NCBI GenBank assembly: GCA_050248995.1 | Contig: JBFWRI010000025.1 | Location: 1-25,327 of the forward strand | Direction of reading: 5' to 3' | Origin: JBFWRI01 sp050248995 | GTDB lineage: Bacteria > Pseudomonadota > Alphaproteobacteria > JAIXQD01 | Length of the DNA: 25,327 nt | Part shown: in pieces, positions 1 through 8,188 of the stretch | Position numbering within the stretch: the stretch's first letter is position 1 | Layout of the letters: every line of letters begins with the position of its first letter | Notes under the pieces: generated by a model | Told to the model about the DNA's origin: nothing | Seen by the model: only the letters and a program-made list of their open reading frames with translations | Databases searched by the model: none | Program-made: the position numbers and the translations under genes

Positions 1-2
1 CA

Positions 3-389
3 CACCGCTTTGAAACGCCCATTCAGCTTTGGTGCTACAGGCGCCCGTGGCAATACTGCATTCTGGCGTTTTCAACGGGCTTTCTTCTGGCCTGTGCCGG
101 CAGACTTCTGGCTGAAATCAACACAACGGCCGGGATAATCATCGCAATGCTACCCGTACTGCTATCTCCATCTTCATGGGGTCCGTCAATACTCAGGGGC
201 GCGCTTCCATATGCAGACAGGGTCTTCGGTCATCGTTTTTACGAGCAGGTATTGGGCGCTGACAATGATGCTGAAGCGCGACGGCGCATTGACCGCGTGC
301 TTGATATGCGCCGTCTTCCCATGCTGATGGGGTTGGTTGCTTCCATATGCTGCGGCATACTGGTTAGCGTGCGTTTTTTAAAAATGTAG
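3..389 (+). CDS. Hypothetical membrane protein, C-terminal part (5' end outside window)
   Basis: The reading frame is open from base 3 to a TAG stop at 387-389, with no stop upstream, so the gene very likely begins before the window. An internal ATG at 147 would give an 80-residue protein, but the frame before it codes for a convincing hydrophobic stretch, so I treat the gene as truncated. The 128 visible residues hold three hydrophobic segments, at about residues 16-35, 42-58 and 106-125. Between the second and third lies a charged loop rich in Asp, Glu and Arg that includes the segment DAEARRRIDRVLDMRR. The last segment ends almost at the C-terminus. No family is recognised. It is followed by a strong intrinsic terminator, so it closes its transcription unit. 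Confidence 0.55.
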   Translation, partial: HRFETPIQLWCYRRPWQYCILAFSTGFLLACAGRLLAEINTTAGIIIAMLPVLLSPSSWGPSILRGALPYADRVFGHRFYEQVLGADNDAEARRRIDRVLDMRRLPMLMGLVASICCGILVSVRFLKM

Positions 390-423
390 AATGTTTGCGT
401 GGGGTGCAGGTCCGAAGTATTAA

Positions 424-453
424 CCCCGCACGCGTTGCGGGGCTTTTGCTTTT
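424..453 (+). terminator. Rho-independent terminator after the first gene
   Basis: A perfect 7-bp stem, CCCCGCA (424-430) against TGCGGGG (436-442), closes a 5-base loop. It is followed by a T-rich tract, CTTTTGCTTTT (443-453). It lies 35 bases after the stop of the upstream membrane protein gene and before the acetyltransferase gene, so it separates two transcription units. Confidence 0.9.
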
Positions 454-479
454 CATGAAAGTATTTTTATGGAGTACCC

Positions 480-974
480 TTGCGTATGACAATTTACCGC
501 CGTCTTCAACCAGATGATATCGCCGCTGCTACCCGGATTATCGGCGAAGTGGTTAATCACAAGCCTGATGTCCTGCAGGATGTCGCCGACCACCTCTATC
601 GTTCACTGGGGTCTATTGGTAACGATGTCATCCTTTCATGCAGCGATGAAGGTACGCCGCAGGGTCTTGTCTGGATTCAGTACGGCGTCGATCAGGAAAG
701 CAGTGAGCTCCATTACCTTGCTGTGGCAAAAGGCCTGCAACGGCAAGGCTTGGGCGACGCCCTTTTCGATATCGCTATACGGTGTTCGCGCATTCATGGC
801 GCTTTCAGTATGTGGTGGCGTTCGCCGACAGACGAGGCTGTTATGGCTTTCTATGAAAAAGTGGGGAAGCCATACGGGATCCAGGATGTAACGCGCCTCG
901 GCCGTTCCGATAAAACTGTCAAATTCACCTGCAAGGTTGATCTTGTTCCCGGTCAGCAGATCGCTGTCGGCTAG
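480..974 (+). CDS. GNAT-family N-acetyltransferase
   Basis: A 164-residue protein of typical single-domain GNAT length. The acetyl-CoA binding motif A is visible as GLQRQGLGDALF, matching the Q/R-x-x-G-x-G/A pattern, preceded by a beta strand ending in HYLAVAKG. A C-terminal segment with AFYEKVG matches GNAT motif B. The enzyme would transfer an acetyl group from acetyl-CoA to an amine; the substrate cannot be read from sequence. The start is uncertain. A TTG at 480 sits 5 bases after GGAG (471-474) and gives MRMTIYRR. An ATG at 486 lies 11 bases after the same GGAG. I prefer TTG on spacing. The gene is monocistronic, between the terminator at 424-453 and the ispH promoter. Confidence 0.85.
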   Translation: MRMTIYRRLQPDDIAAATRIIGEVVNHKPDVLQDVADHLYRSLGSIGNDVILSCSDEGTPQGLVWIQYGVDQESSELHYLAVAKGLQRQGLGDALFDIAIRCSRIHGAFSMWWRSPTDEAVMAFYEKVGKPYGIQDVTRLGRSDKTVKFTCKVDLVPGQQIAVG

Positions 975-1007
975 CCATTGTGATTACTTGCCGCAGGCAC
1001 CGCACGG

Positions 1008-1036
1008 TTGCCGGGCCGCAACGCCGTGTGTATAAC
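1008..1036 (+). promoter_or_regulatory. Predicted ispH promoter giving a leaderless mRNA
   Basis: TTGCCG (1008-1013), a 17-base spacer and TATAAC (1031-1036) form a near-consensus housekeeping promoter. The -10 box ends 6 bases before the A of the chosen ispH ATG (1043), so transcription should start at or within a base of the start codon. There is no Shine-Dalgarno sequence before that ATG, which fits a leaderless transcript. Confidence 0.7.
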
Positions 1037-1042
1037 ACCATT

Positions 1043-2014
1043 ATGAAGCCAGCCCTTAAAGTCCTTCTTGCCAAACCGCGCGGTTTTTGCGCCGGTGTTG
1101 ACCGCGCCATCCAGATCGTCGAACAGGCGTTGGCCAAGTTCGGTGCGCCAGTCTATGTGCGGCATGAAATCGTGCACAACAAATATGTGGTCGATACACT
1201 GCGCGCCAAGGGTGCGATTTTCGTTGAAGAACTGGATGATGTGCCGAACGGCGCTGTCACCGTGTTCAGTGCGCATGGCGTTCCCAAGGCTGTTTTACGT
1301 GGCGCCGACGATCGTGCGCTGCCGTTTATCGACGCCACATGCCCGCTGGTGACCAAGGTGCATAACGAAGGCGCACGCATGGCACGGGAAGGCCGCGAAA
1401 TCATCCTCATCGGCCACAAGGGCCACCCCGAGGTTATCGGCACCATGGGCAGCATCGATGGCACGGTGCAGCTGGTGCAAACCGTCGATGATGTGGCAGT
1501 CTTGCAGGTGGGCGATCCCGATAAGCTGGGCTACATCACGCAGACGACGCTTAGCGTTGACGATACCAAGCTGATCATCGCCGCGCTGAAGGAACGCTTT
1601 CCTGCCATCGTCGGGCAGGATGTAAAGGATATCTGCTATGCCACACAAAACCGGCAGGCAGCGGTGCGGGCCATGATGCCGCAGGTGCAGGCCTTGCTGG
1701 TTGTCGGGGGTAAGAACAGCAGTAATTCAAACCGGCTGCGTGACATTGGCGCCGAAAACAACCGACCTAGTTTCCTTATCGATGACGCTGCGGCTATTCA
1801 GCCACAGTGGCTGGATGGCGTGTCCGTCCTCGGTATCAGCGCCGGCGCGTCGGCGCCCGAGATACTGGTACAAGAAGTCATTCAATCACTGCATGAGAAA
1901 TTCGATGTAACTCTCGAAGAATTCTTTGTAATTGACGAGAATATCACCTTCAAATTGCCCAAGGAAATCACGCATACGCCCGATGATTTCAACCGGCGCC
2001 GCGCAAACTCATAA
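1043..2014 (+). CDS. ispH: 4-hydroxy-3-methylbut-2-enyl diphosphate reductase (IspH)
   Basis: IspH is the last enzyme of the MEP isoprenoid pathway. It reduces HMBPP to IPP and DMAPP with a cytoplasmic iron-sulfur cluster. The three cluster cysteines are present, in GFCAGV (C16), DATCPLV (C100) and DICYATQ (C198). The substrate-pocket histidines appear in RHEIVHN, SAHGV and GHKGHPE. The 323-residue length is typical. The frame is open further upstream to an ATG at 980, but the added residues are not family-like. The promoter at 1008-1036 also places the transcript start at the ATG at 1043, so I chose that start. IPP feeds undecaprenyl phosphate synthesis, and uppP of the same lipid cycle lies 15 kb downstream. 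The gene stands alone; the pilus locus begins 116 bases after its stop. Confidence 0.97.
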   Translation: MKPALKVLLAKPRGFCAGVDRAIQIVEQALAKFGAPVYVRHEIVHNKYVVDTLRAKGAIFVEELDDVPNGAVTVFSAHGVPKAVLRGADDRALPFIDATCPLVTKVHNEGARMAREGREIILIGHKGHPEVIGTMGSIDGTVQLVQTVDDVAVLQVGDPDKLGYITQTTLSVDDTKLIIAALKERFPAIVGQDVKDICYATQNRQAAVRAMMPQVQALLVVGGKNSSNSNRLRDIGAENNRPSFLIDDAAAIQPQWLDGVSVLGISAGASAPEILVQEVIQSLHEKFDVTLEEFFVIDENITFKLPKEITHTPDDFNRRRANS

Positions 2015-2091
2015 CGGTATCATTATATCTGTAACGCGGGCGCTACACGAATCCGATAAGTCATTCAAACTCAAAGCGGTAACAGAAAGCC

Positions 2092-2124
2092 TTAACCGCT
2101 TGGTAACTACAACACAGGTGTACT
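2092..2124 (+). promoter_or_regulatory. Candidate CtrA-like box and -10 element of the pilus operon
   Basis: TTAA (2092-2095), 7 bases, then GTAA (2103-2106) matches the alphaproteobacterial CtrA consensus TTAA-N7-TTAA at seven of eight positions. TGTACT (2119-2124) is a possible -10 box ending 6 bases before the GTG start at 2131. The box would then cover roughly -39 to -25, the place where CtrA overlaps the -35 region in activated promoters. No good separate -35 hexamer is present. This is inference from spacing and motif only. Confidence 0.4.
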
Positions 2125-2130
2125 AGGGGC

Positions 2131-3924
2131 GTGATTCTAGAAGTACCCACAGCGGCCGCCGCATCCTTTGCCTCGCGCCGAAATATTCCTGTGCACAGCC
2201 GCTGGCTGCACATCGTCTTGCTGTTTGCGATCATCGTGATGACAGGCTGCACAGGACTTGAGCCGGCTAAGCCCTCAAAATCGCTTGCTTCCGGGGCTGA
2301 TCTGGGCGAGGAGTTCAACAAGGACACGGCGCTTGGCCGCAGCTCCGAACCGTCGGTGATTACACTCGGTATCGGCGACGCGCTGAAAGAACGTCTGGCC
2401 AGCGAAGGCGAAGAGCTGCCGGTTGGTATTTTCATCGACAGCACCAACCTGAACAGTGTGCCCGTTGCCGCCGCATTGCAGGCTGTGCTCGCCGATACGA
2501 ACATCTCGTTGTCATGGCAGGCTGGCCAGTTCGATGACCGTCTGGTGACGATTTTGAACCTGTCGGGGCCGTTGCCCAAGGTGGTCGAGCGCATCTGCTC
2601 GGCTGCGCGTGTGTACTGCAGTTACCGCAACGGCACGCTGGAGCTGATGGAACGTGAAACCTTCATCATCGAAATGCCGCCGATTCCCGGCGAGGCTGAA
2701 AACACGATTGCCGACACCATCGCTGCGCTGGCTGGTGGCGGCGAAGGTGCAGGCGAGGTCAATGTCGATACGCAGGGCGGCAACATCGTCTACACCACCG
2801 ACATGGCCGGGCAGATGCGCGTCAAGCAATACCTGTCGCAGCTGCGGCGCGGCCGCCCGCTGATTATGATGCAGGTCTTCATCTGGGAAGTGACGCTGAA
2901 CGAGGAATCCGAAACAGGCATCAAGTGGAACGCCGACAGTCTTGGCGATTTTAATATCGGCGGCTCGACAGTTTCGCCGCTAAGCAACTCAGGCATTACA
3001 GATGCAACGCTGGCGGCCGCCAAGGGCGCCTTTACATCGCTGCCCGGCAACATAAGTTTCGGCGCTGTGTTCTCGGGCACGATCGATGCGGCTGCCGTGC
3101 TGGCATTCCTGAAGCATAACGGTCATGTTGAAACCGTCAGCAACCCGCAGCTGACATTCGTGTCAGGCACCCGTTCTGAATTCACCATCGGCGGCAAGCG
3201 CAGCTACATCTCAGGTGTCGGCCAGTTAGTTGGGTCAACGGTTTCATCGGGCGGCACCAGCAACAACACGGGCGTCGGCACCAACACCGTGCAGACCGAA
3301 GAAATCGAAACCGGCCTCAGCGTAAAGATGTCGGGTGCCTATGAAAGCGGTGTGATCTTTGGTGAACTTGAAATGGAAGACACATCACTGGTCGATCTGG
3401 AGCGTATTCCGTCATCAGGTACCGAAATTCAGCTGCCGATCACACAGGAGCGCCAGCTGAAGACCGTTTTGCGCCTGCGCCCCGGCGATACCATGCTGCT
3501 GGCCGGCTTGCGCTCGCAGCGCAACGTTTCCGACCGCGCCGGCCTGCCAACGCTGTTCGGCCTGGTGCCCACCAGCGCGCGCAACGAAACGGAAAACCGC
3601 GAACTGGTTGTGATGCTGCGCCCGGCGATCATCCGCTTTACCGATGCGCTGACGCGCGATGGCGATCGTTCGCCATCGAAGGAAATGGCGACACCAATGA
3701 CAACACTCGATACCATCGAGACCGTGCCGGATGTGCCGCCGCCGGAAGTGCTGCAGCCGATGGCGTTGACACCGTCGCCAGTGCCGGCATCTGTTGAAGT
3801 GCTGCCGCCGCGTCCGGCCAAGGCCCTCTCGGGCGACAGCCTGCAGCGCACGTTTGATGACGTTTATAACAATGCGCGCCGACGGCCGCAAACATCAGAT
3901 TCCTATGGCGGGGGTGGCGAATGA
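2131..3924 (+). CDS. Type IVb pilus outer-membrane secretin lipoprotein (R64 PilN/BfpB-like)
   Basis: A 597-residue protein. A hydrophobic signal segment ends in a lipobox, MTGC (Cys at about residue 39), so it is predicted to be lipidated and sent to the outer membrane. A periplasmic N-domain region follows. The C-terminal secretin domain carries VSNPQLTFVSGTRSEF and the signature block RPGDTMLLAGL...AGLPTLFGLVP...ELVVMLRPAII. Such secretins form the ring through which the pilus or substrate passes. The lipidated form and the neighbours point to the type IVb (R64 PilN, BfpB) group rather than PilQ of type IVa pili. A Pro-rich tail of about 90 residues follows the secretin domain, perhaps an interaction tail. 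The GTG start at 2131 is the only one that keeps the whole signal region. The stop overlaps the next ATG by 4 bases, implying translational coupling. Confidence 0.85.
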   Translation: MILEVPTAAAASFASRRNIPVHSRWLHIVLLFAIIVMTGCTGLEPAKPSKSLASGADLGEEFNKDTALGRSSEPSVITLGIGDALKERLASEGEELPVGIFIDSTNLNSVPVAAALQAVLADTNISLSWQAGQFDDRLVTILNLSGPLPKVVERICSAARVYCSYRNGTLELMERETFIIEMPPIPGEAENTIADTIAALAGGGEGAGEVNVDTQGGNIVYTTDMAGQMRVKQYLSQLRRGRPLIMMQVFIWEVTLNEESETGIKWNADSLGDFNIGGSTVSPLSNSGITDATLAAAKGAFTSLPGNISFGAVFSGTIDAAAVLAFLKHNGHVETVSNPQLTFVSGTRSEFTIGGKRSYISGVGQLVGSTVSSGGTSNNTGVGTNTVQTEEIETGLSVKMSGAYESGVIFGELEMEDTSLVDLERIPSSGTEIQLPITQERQLKTVLRLRPGDTMLLAGLRSQRNVSDRAGLPTLFGLVPTSARNETENRELVVMLRPAIIRFTDALTRDGDRSPSKEMATPMTTLDTIETVPDVPPPEVLQPMALTPSPVPASVEVLPPRPAKALSGDSLQRTFDDVYNNARRRPQTSDSYGGGGE

Positions 3925-5216
3925 TGATCCGCTTGCCGCTGATTATCCTTGCGCTGCTTGTCGCCACGCCGGCACTGGCCCGCGAAGCGTCGTTTGTGCA
4001 GCCCGGTACGGGCGGCGACGGCAGGAAGACAGATGAAATCGTGTCGGCAACGCCCAACAACGCCGATGTGGGCGAAACCATTATCGGCGTTACCAAGCGC
4101 ATTACCATCTTCTTCAACAACAACGGCGGGCGCCCGGTTGTTGTCGGCGGCGTGCAGATTACCGGCGATGGCAATATCCGCGCCGAACTGATCGACAATG
4201 ACTGCGAAAAAGTCGGCACCGTGCCGGGCGGCGAACGCTGCTCGGTTGGTGTGCAGGTAACGCCGAATAGCCCCGGCCCGTGGGCCGCTGAAATCCTGAT
4301 GACGCACGATGCACCGGGCCGCGTAACGCAGGCCGCCGTTTTCGGTATGACAGCGGGCGAGGTGGGCAACACCGGCCAGCAGCCCGGCCTGTCACTGCTG
4401 GGGTCCAGCAAGGAACAGCTGGTTGATTTCGGCGATGTGGACATCGGCTTTGGCCGTGCAGTGCGCACAGTGCTGCTGGTTAACGACAGCCCGAACCCGT
4501 TGACGGTTGAATCGCTCGATCTGGTCGCGGCCGACCGCGGCCTGGCCCTGATGGAAGGTGGCGGATGCCAGAAGGGTCTTGAAATTGCCGCCGGCTCATC
4601 GTGCCCCGTCACTGTCATGTGGCAACCCATGGGGCGCGGCGATGTATCGACCGACCTTATTATACGTCATACCGGTCCGGTTGGGTTTGCCGTCATCCCT
4701 GTGCGCGGCCGTGCGGTCGGGCAGGGCGGCGGCGCTGTTGCAGCGGCGCCTTCAGCGCCCGGTAAAAGCAATTCGCCTGAAGATGCTGCAGCCAACCTGC
4801 CGGTGAACAGCGTTCCTTCCGTGTCGGCTGCGGCATTGTTTGCGCAGGCGGCGGCTGGCGGCGGCAGTAACCGTCTGATCCTGCGCGGCACGGTCGGCCA
4901 GCGCGCCATTCTGGCTGACCTGAACGGCACGGTTACGGTGGCGGCTGTCGGTCAGGTGATCGTTGCCGAAGGTATCAATCACAAGGTGATCAGCATCGAT
5001 CCCAACAAGGTCGTGGTCGAAGTCGAAGGCACGAAATCTGAACTGATTATGGGCAGTGGTGTGTCAACAGGCGGTTCCGGCAACAGCAGTGGCAATGCGC
5101 CGCGCAAGAAACCAGGCGCAGCCACGCCAACCGGCGCCAAAACCATGAAGGCAAGCGAAGCGGTGCCGGCAGCCATACAGCCGCTTAATTCAGCGTCATT
5201 ATACGGGGGATCATGA
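3921..5216 (+). CDS. Periplasmic pilus assembly protein: two ASH-like domains plus a PilP/GspC-like domain
   Basis: A 431-residue exported protein with a clear signal peptide, cleaved near ALA-RE at residues 20-22. Two similar Ig-like segments follow, at about residues 40-145 and 160-265. Each has a Cys pair around a Gly-rich turn (DNDCEKVGTVPGGERC and GGGCQKGLEIAAGSSC) followed by a V-x-V-x-(F/W)-x-P-like strand. This is the pattern of ASH/choice-of-anchor beta-sandwich domains. After an Ala/Ser/Pro linker, residues about 318-378 (RLILRGTVGQRAIL...GQVIVAEGINHKVISI) resemble the PilP/GspC homology region that contacts the secretin. The C-terminus is low complexity. Position between secretin and ATPase supports a secretin-coupling role. 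I see the motifs; the domain names are inference. It overlaps both neighbours by 4 bases. Confidence 0.65.
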   Translation: MMIRLPLIILALLVATPALAREASFVQPGTGGDGRKTDEIVSATPNNADVGETIIGVTKRITIFFNNNGGRPVVVGGVQITGDGNIRAELIDNDCEKVGTVPGGERCSVGVQVTPNSPGPWAAEILMTHDAPGRVTQAAVFGMTAGEVGNTGQQPGLSLLGSSKEQLVDFGDVDIGFGRAVRTVLLVNDSPNPLTVESLDLVAADRGLALMEGGGCQKGLEIAAGSSCPVTVMWQPMGRGDVSTDLIIRHTGPVGFAVIPVRGRAVGQGGGAVAAAPSAPGKSNSPEDAAANLPVNSVPSVSAAALFAQAAAGGGSNRLILRGTVGQRAILADLNGTVTVAAVGQVIVAEGINHKVISIDPNKVVVEVEGTKSELIMGSGVSTGGSGNSSGNAPRKKPGAATPTGAKTMKASEAVPAAIQPLNSASLYGGS

Positions 5217-6943
5217 GCACGCTGGGGGGTCCCATCGATGAAAGCAAGACAAAGCCCCGCCACCTGCGGTTAGCCGAAGCGGAACAGGCGGCCCTGCGTG
5301 CCCGCGGCCAGAACCTGAGCATTGACGACGTGCTGCGCCGCAACGGTCTGTTGCAGGCTCAGCGCACAACCAAAACCGCCGTCAACAATATGCAGCGCGC
5401 CGACCTGTCGATGCAGGCGCTGCGTCTTTATGTCCCGTCGTCGCTGCAGGCGGCGATGAACATCTGTTTGCTCGAACTGCGCAATGGCGTGTTGAAAATC
5501 GCTGTCGGCGATAAGTTGTCCGACGCTGAAACCGACAAGATCATGAATGCGCTGCGCCAGGCCAACCGCCCGGTAGAGCGCGTTGAAGTCGAACCGTATG
5601 ATCGCGCCGCCCTGCAGCGGCTTTTGCGCGACCAGACCGAAAACGCCAGCGAACGCCTGATCCGCCTGTTCGCATCGCTGGCCCGCGACCCGGATAACGC
5701 GCTGAACATCGAACAGGCGGTCAGCGATATCTTCGCTGAAGCGCTGCAGTTGCGCTGCTCGGATATTCACATGACGTTCCTTGAAGATGATGCGCGCTGC
5801 TGGCTGCGCTACCGTGTCGACGGCGACCTTGTGTATAAGCATCTGCTGCCCGCCAGCGTCATGGCGCCGATCGTCACCCGTATCAAAACCGACAGCAAGA
5901 TGGACGCTGCCGAACGCCAGCGCCCGCAGGACGGCCGCCTCAGCTACGAGTGGCAGGGCCGTATGATCGACGTTCGTGTCGCGTGCTTGCCCGTTGCGCC
6001 CGCCGGCGAAAAAATCACCATGCGTCTGCTTGACCGCGAAAACCTGCGCTCGTTCGATGAGTTGTTTGCGCACGCGCCGCAGGTAGCCGATCGCCTGAAG
6101 CGCACCATCCACGGCTCGATGAAAGACGGCGGCCTGATCGTTGTCAGCGGTCCTACCGGTTCGGGTAAATCGACAACGCTATATGGTATCATTCAGGAAG
6201 TCGACCGCACGGCCAAGGCCGTGTATTCGGTCGAAAGCCCGGTTGAATACGATATGCCGCTGGTCGACCAGACATCGGTCACGGATACCGGCGCCAACAG
6301 TATCGCCGATATCATCCGCGCGCTGATGCGCCACGATCCCGACGTCATCATCGTCGGGGAAATGCGCGACAGCGAGACGGTTGAGGCCGCCCTGCGGGCG
6401 ACCGAGTCCGGCCACATGGTCATCACCACCGTTCACGCGGTGGACGCCATCCACACGCTGGACCGTATCGACGGCTTCCTGTCGTCGGCCTACCGCACCA
6501 GTGGTATCTATATTCTGGGGCACGCGCTGATCGGCACCATGTCGCAGCGTCTTGTGAAAACTGTCTGCCCGTCATGCCACCGCACCGGCCGTGCCATCGA
6601 TGTCTATGGCTCGCAGGAAGGTTGTCACGATATGGGTATTGAACCCGAGGAAATCGTCGCCACCGCCAACCCGGCCGGCTGCGACCTCTGCAACCATACC
6701 GGCTTCCTTGGCCGTACGCTGGCGCTCGAGGCGCTGTTCCCACCCGATGACCAGGTCAGCCGCCGCGCGATTACCGAAATGATGGTGTCGAACGTCATTT
6801 CATCAATCACTGATATTCCGGGCGTTATCTATATGCCGCGCCATGAATCGATCCGCGATCTGATCCGCCGCAAGGCGATCGACGCCCACATGGGGGCAGC
6901 GCTGATGATCGAAGAAATCGCCGCCCGTCAAAGTCGCAGGTAA
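5213..6943 (+). CDS. GspE/PilB-family type II/IV secretion ATPase (pilus assembly motor)
   Basis: A 576-residue cytoplasmic ATPase. The N-terminal region (about 1-150) is variable. The core has the RYRVDGDLV strand (199-207), Walker A GPTGSGKST (313-321), an Asp-box region VYSVESPVEY (337-346), Walker B DVIIVGEMRD (377-386) and a His box around GHMVITTVHAVDAIHT (400-415). Four cysteines (C452, C455, C490, C493) in two CxxC pairs match the zinc site of assembly ATPases such as GspE and PilB, which most PilT-type retraction ATPases lack. It therefore should power subunit polymerisation. No second, PilT-like ATPase is in the locus. The ATG lies inside an ATGA overlap with the preceding gene. It is the strongest family assignment in the pilus operon. 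Confidence 0.95.
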   Translation: MSTLGGPIDESKTKPRHLRLAEAEQAALRARGQNLSIDDVLRRNGLLQAQRTTKTAVNNMQRADLSMQALRLYVPSSLQAAMNICLLELRNGVLKIAVGDKLSDAETDKIMNALRQANRPVERVEVEPYDRAALQRLLRDQTENASERLIRLFASLARDPDNALNIEQAVSDIFAEALQLRCSDIHMTFLEDDARCWLRYRVDGDLVYKHLLPASVMAPIVTRIKTDSKMDAAERQRPQDGRLSYEWQGRMIDVRVACLPVAPAGEKITMRLLDRENLRSFDELFAHAPQVADRLKRTIHGSMKDGGLIVVSGPTGSGKSTTLYGIIQEVDRTAKAVYSVESPVEYDMPLVDQTSVTDTGANSIADIIRALMRHDPDVIIVGEMRDSETVEAALRATESGHMVITTVHAVDAIHTLDRIDGFLSSAYRTSGIYILGHALIGTMSQRLVKTVCPSCHRTGRAIDVYGSQEGCHDMGIEPEEIVATANPAGCDLCNHTGFLGRTLALEALFPPDDQVSRRAITEMMVSNVISSITDIPGVIYMPRHESIRDLIRRKAIDAHMGAALMIEEIAARQSRR

Positions 6944-6946
6944 GCC

Positions 6947-8176
6947 ATGAAGTTGTGGAGCGCCAAATATGCGGTCCCGATGCAAAACGGTGCGCCGCAG
7001 GTGATGCAGGAAGATTTCTACCTGCCGACGGCGAATGATGTCCGCCGTTTTCTGCGCACGCGCGGGTTCCACCCCATCAGCATCACCGAACGCAAAAAGC
7101 CGGTGCTGGAATGGTTCGAGGTCCGTTCGCAGAAATGGGCGCTGCAACTGCTACGCGCGCTCCGCTTCCAGACGGCGACGGCTTCGGCCGGTACGGCGTT
7201 GCTGAACATCATCGAAAACGAAAACGATCCGCGCCGCCGGGTGGCGTTCCTGCCGTCGCGCACCGTGCTGAAGGCGGGGGGGACTTTCGCCGAAGCCCTA
7301 AAAGTGCTGCGATTGCTGGATGCAGCAGCCATGGCCATCATTATCGCGGGCGAGCGCGCCGGCGACCTGAAAGGCGTGATCCCGCATGCCATCGAACATA
7401 TCGAGCAGAAGGGTAAACAACTGAAAACCGTCACCGTGGCGCTGGGCTGGGTGGTGTTCGATATTATCAGCGTTTTCACCACCATCGTCAGCGCGCACTT
7501 CCAGTTCATCCCGTACCTGAAGGAAAAGGGTATCGAAAGCAAGGACGTCGAAGCGGTTGAAAAGTTCCAGACGGCGCTGGCCCGTGCCGAATTCATCAAC
7601 ATGTCGTTGATGGTAATCTGCGGCGCCCTGATGCTGCTGGCGGGCGTATCGGTCTATTCTTACCTGCGCAACCGTGACAAGCCCGATCACTGGCTGAACA
7701 AGCTGCTGACGCGGCTGCCGATCTTCAGCGATTACCTGCGCAATACTTCGTTTGCCGATACCGGCCTGCTGATGGCGCGCCTGATCCGCGGCCACGTTCC
7801 GTTGGATGACTCATTGCTCATCCTGCAGGAATCCACCATCGACCCGTCGGTGCTGGATTACTGGCGCAAGTCGCACGCCCGCATGATGTCGGGTGCCCCG
7901 CCCAACCGGGCGTTGGCGCGCCCCCCGTTGACCAAGACCGAACAGGACCAGATCGCTACCGTGCTGGAAAGCCTGCAGATCGCCGAGGTCTTCGAATCAA
8001 TCGCGGAAGAACGTAAGCTGATGGCCAAGGATTCCCAGCGGAAAATCTTTTTGCTGGGCTTGTTCATTATGATGGGTATCTTTGGTATTGTTACCCTGAC
8101 GATGATTTACCTGGTCATGATCCAGAACCAGGGCTTCATGGACAGCCTGTCGCAACTGCGGGCAGGCGGGGCGTAA
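6947..8176 (+). CDS. GspF/PilC-family inner-membrane platform protein
   Basis: A 409-residue protein with two T2SSF-type helical halves and three strong hydrophobic segments, at about residues 160-185, 218-238 and 365-390. This is the GspF/PilC layout. The conserved cytoplasmic pattern is visible in FQTATASAGTALLNIIENENDP and again, as the second copy, in ADTGLLMARLIRGHVPLDDSL. GERAGDL (residues 131-137) matches the typical G-E-x-x-G motif of the first half. It would form the rotor or platform above the ATPase and recruit pilin-like subunits. The ATG is 3 bases after the ATPase stop, so the two are co-translated. The length agrees with the family. Confidence 0.9.
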   Translation: MKLWSAKYAVPMQNGAPQVMQEDFYLPTANDVRRFLRTRGFHPISITERKKPVLEWFEVRSQKWALQLLRALRFQTATASAGTALLNIIENENDPRRRVAFLPSRTVLKAGGTFAEALKVLRLLDAAAMAIIIAGERAGDLKGVIPHAIEHIEQKGKQLKTVTVALGWVVFDIISVFTTIVSAHFQFIPYLKEKGIESKDVEAVEKFQTALARAEFINMSLMVICGALMLLAGVSVYSYLRNRDKPDHWLNKLLTRLPIFSDYLRNTSFADTGLLMARLIRGHVPLDDSLLILQESTIDPSVLDYWRKSHARMMSGAPPNRALARPPLTKTEQDQIATVLESLQIAEVFESIAEERKLMAKDSQRKIFLLGLFIMMGIFGIVTLTMIYLVMIQNQGFMDSLSQLRAGGA

Positions 8177-8188
8177 CGAGGAATAAGA

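Noticed and set aside
980..1042. Upstream in-frame extension of ispH from an ATG at 980
   Set aside because: The extra 21 residues are not IspH-like, the predicted promoter lies within them, and MKPALKVLLAKPRGFCAGV is the normal family start.
3638..4630. 330-codon open frame on the minus strand across the secretin and PilP-like genes
   Set aside because: It is antisense to two well-supported genes, Pro/Ser/Arg-rich as expected from a GC-biased shadow, and has no recognisable domain.
5270..6112. 280-codon minus-strand open frame opposite the ATPase gene
   Set aside because: It is a shadow of a gene with complete Walker A, Walker B and zinc motifs, with no supporting start signal.
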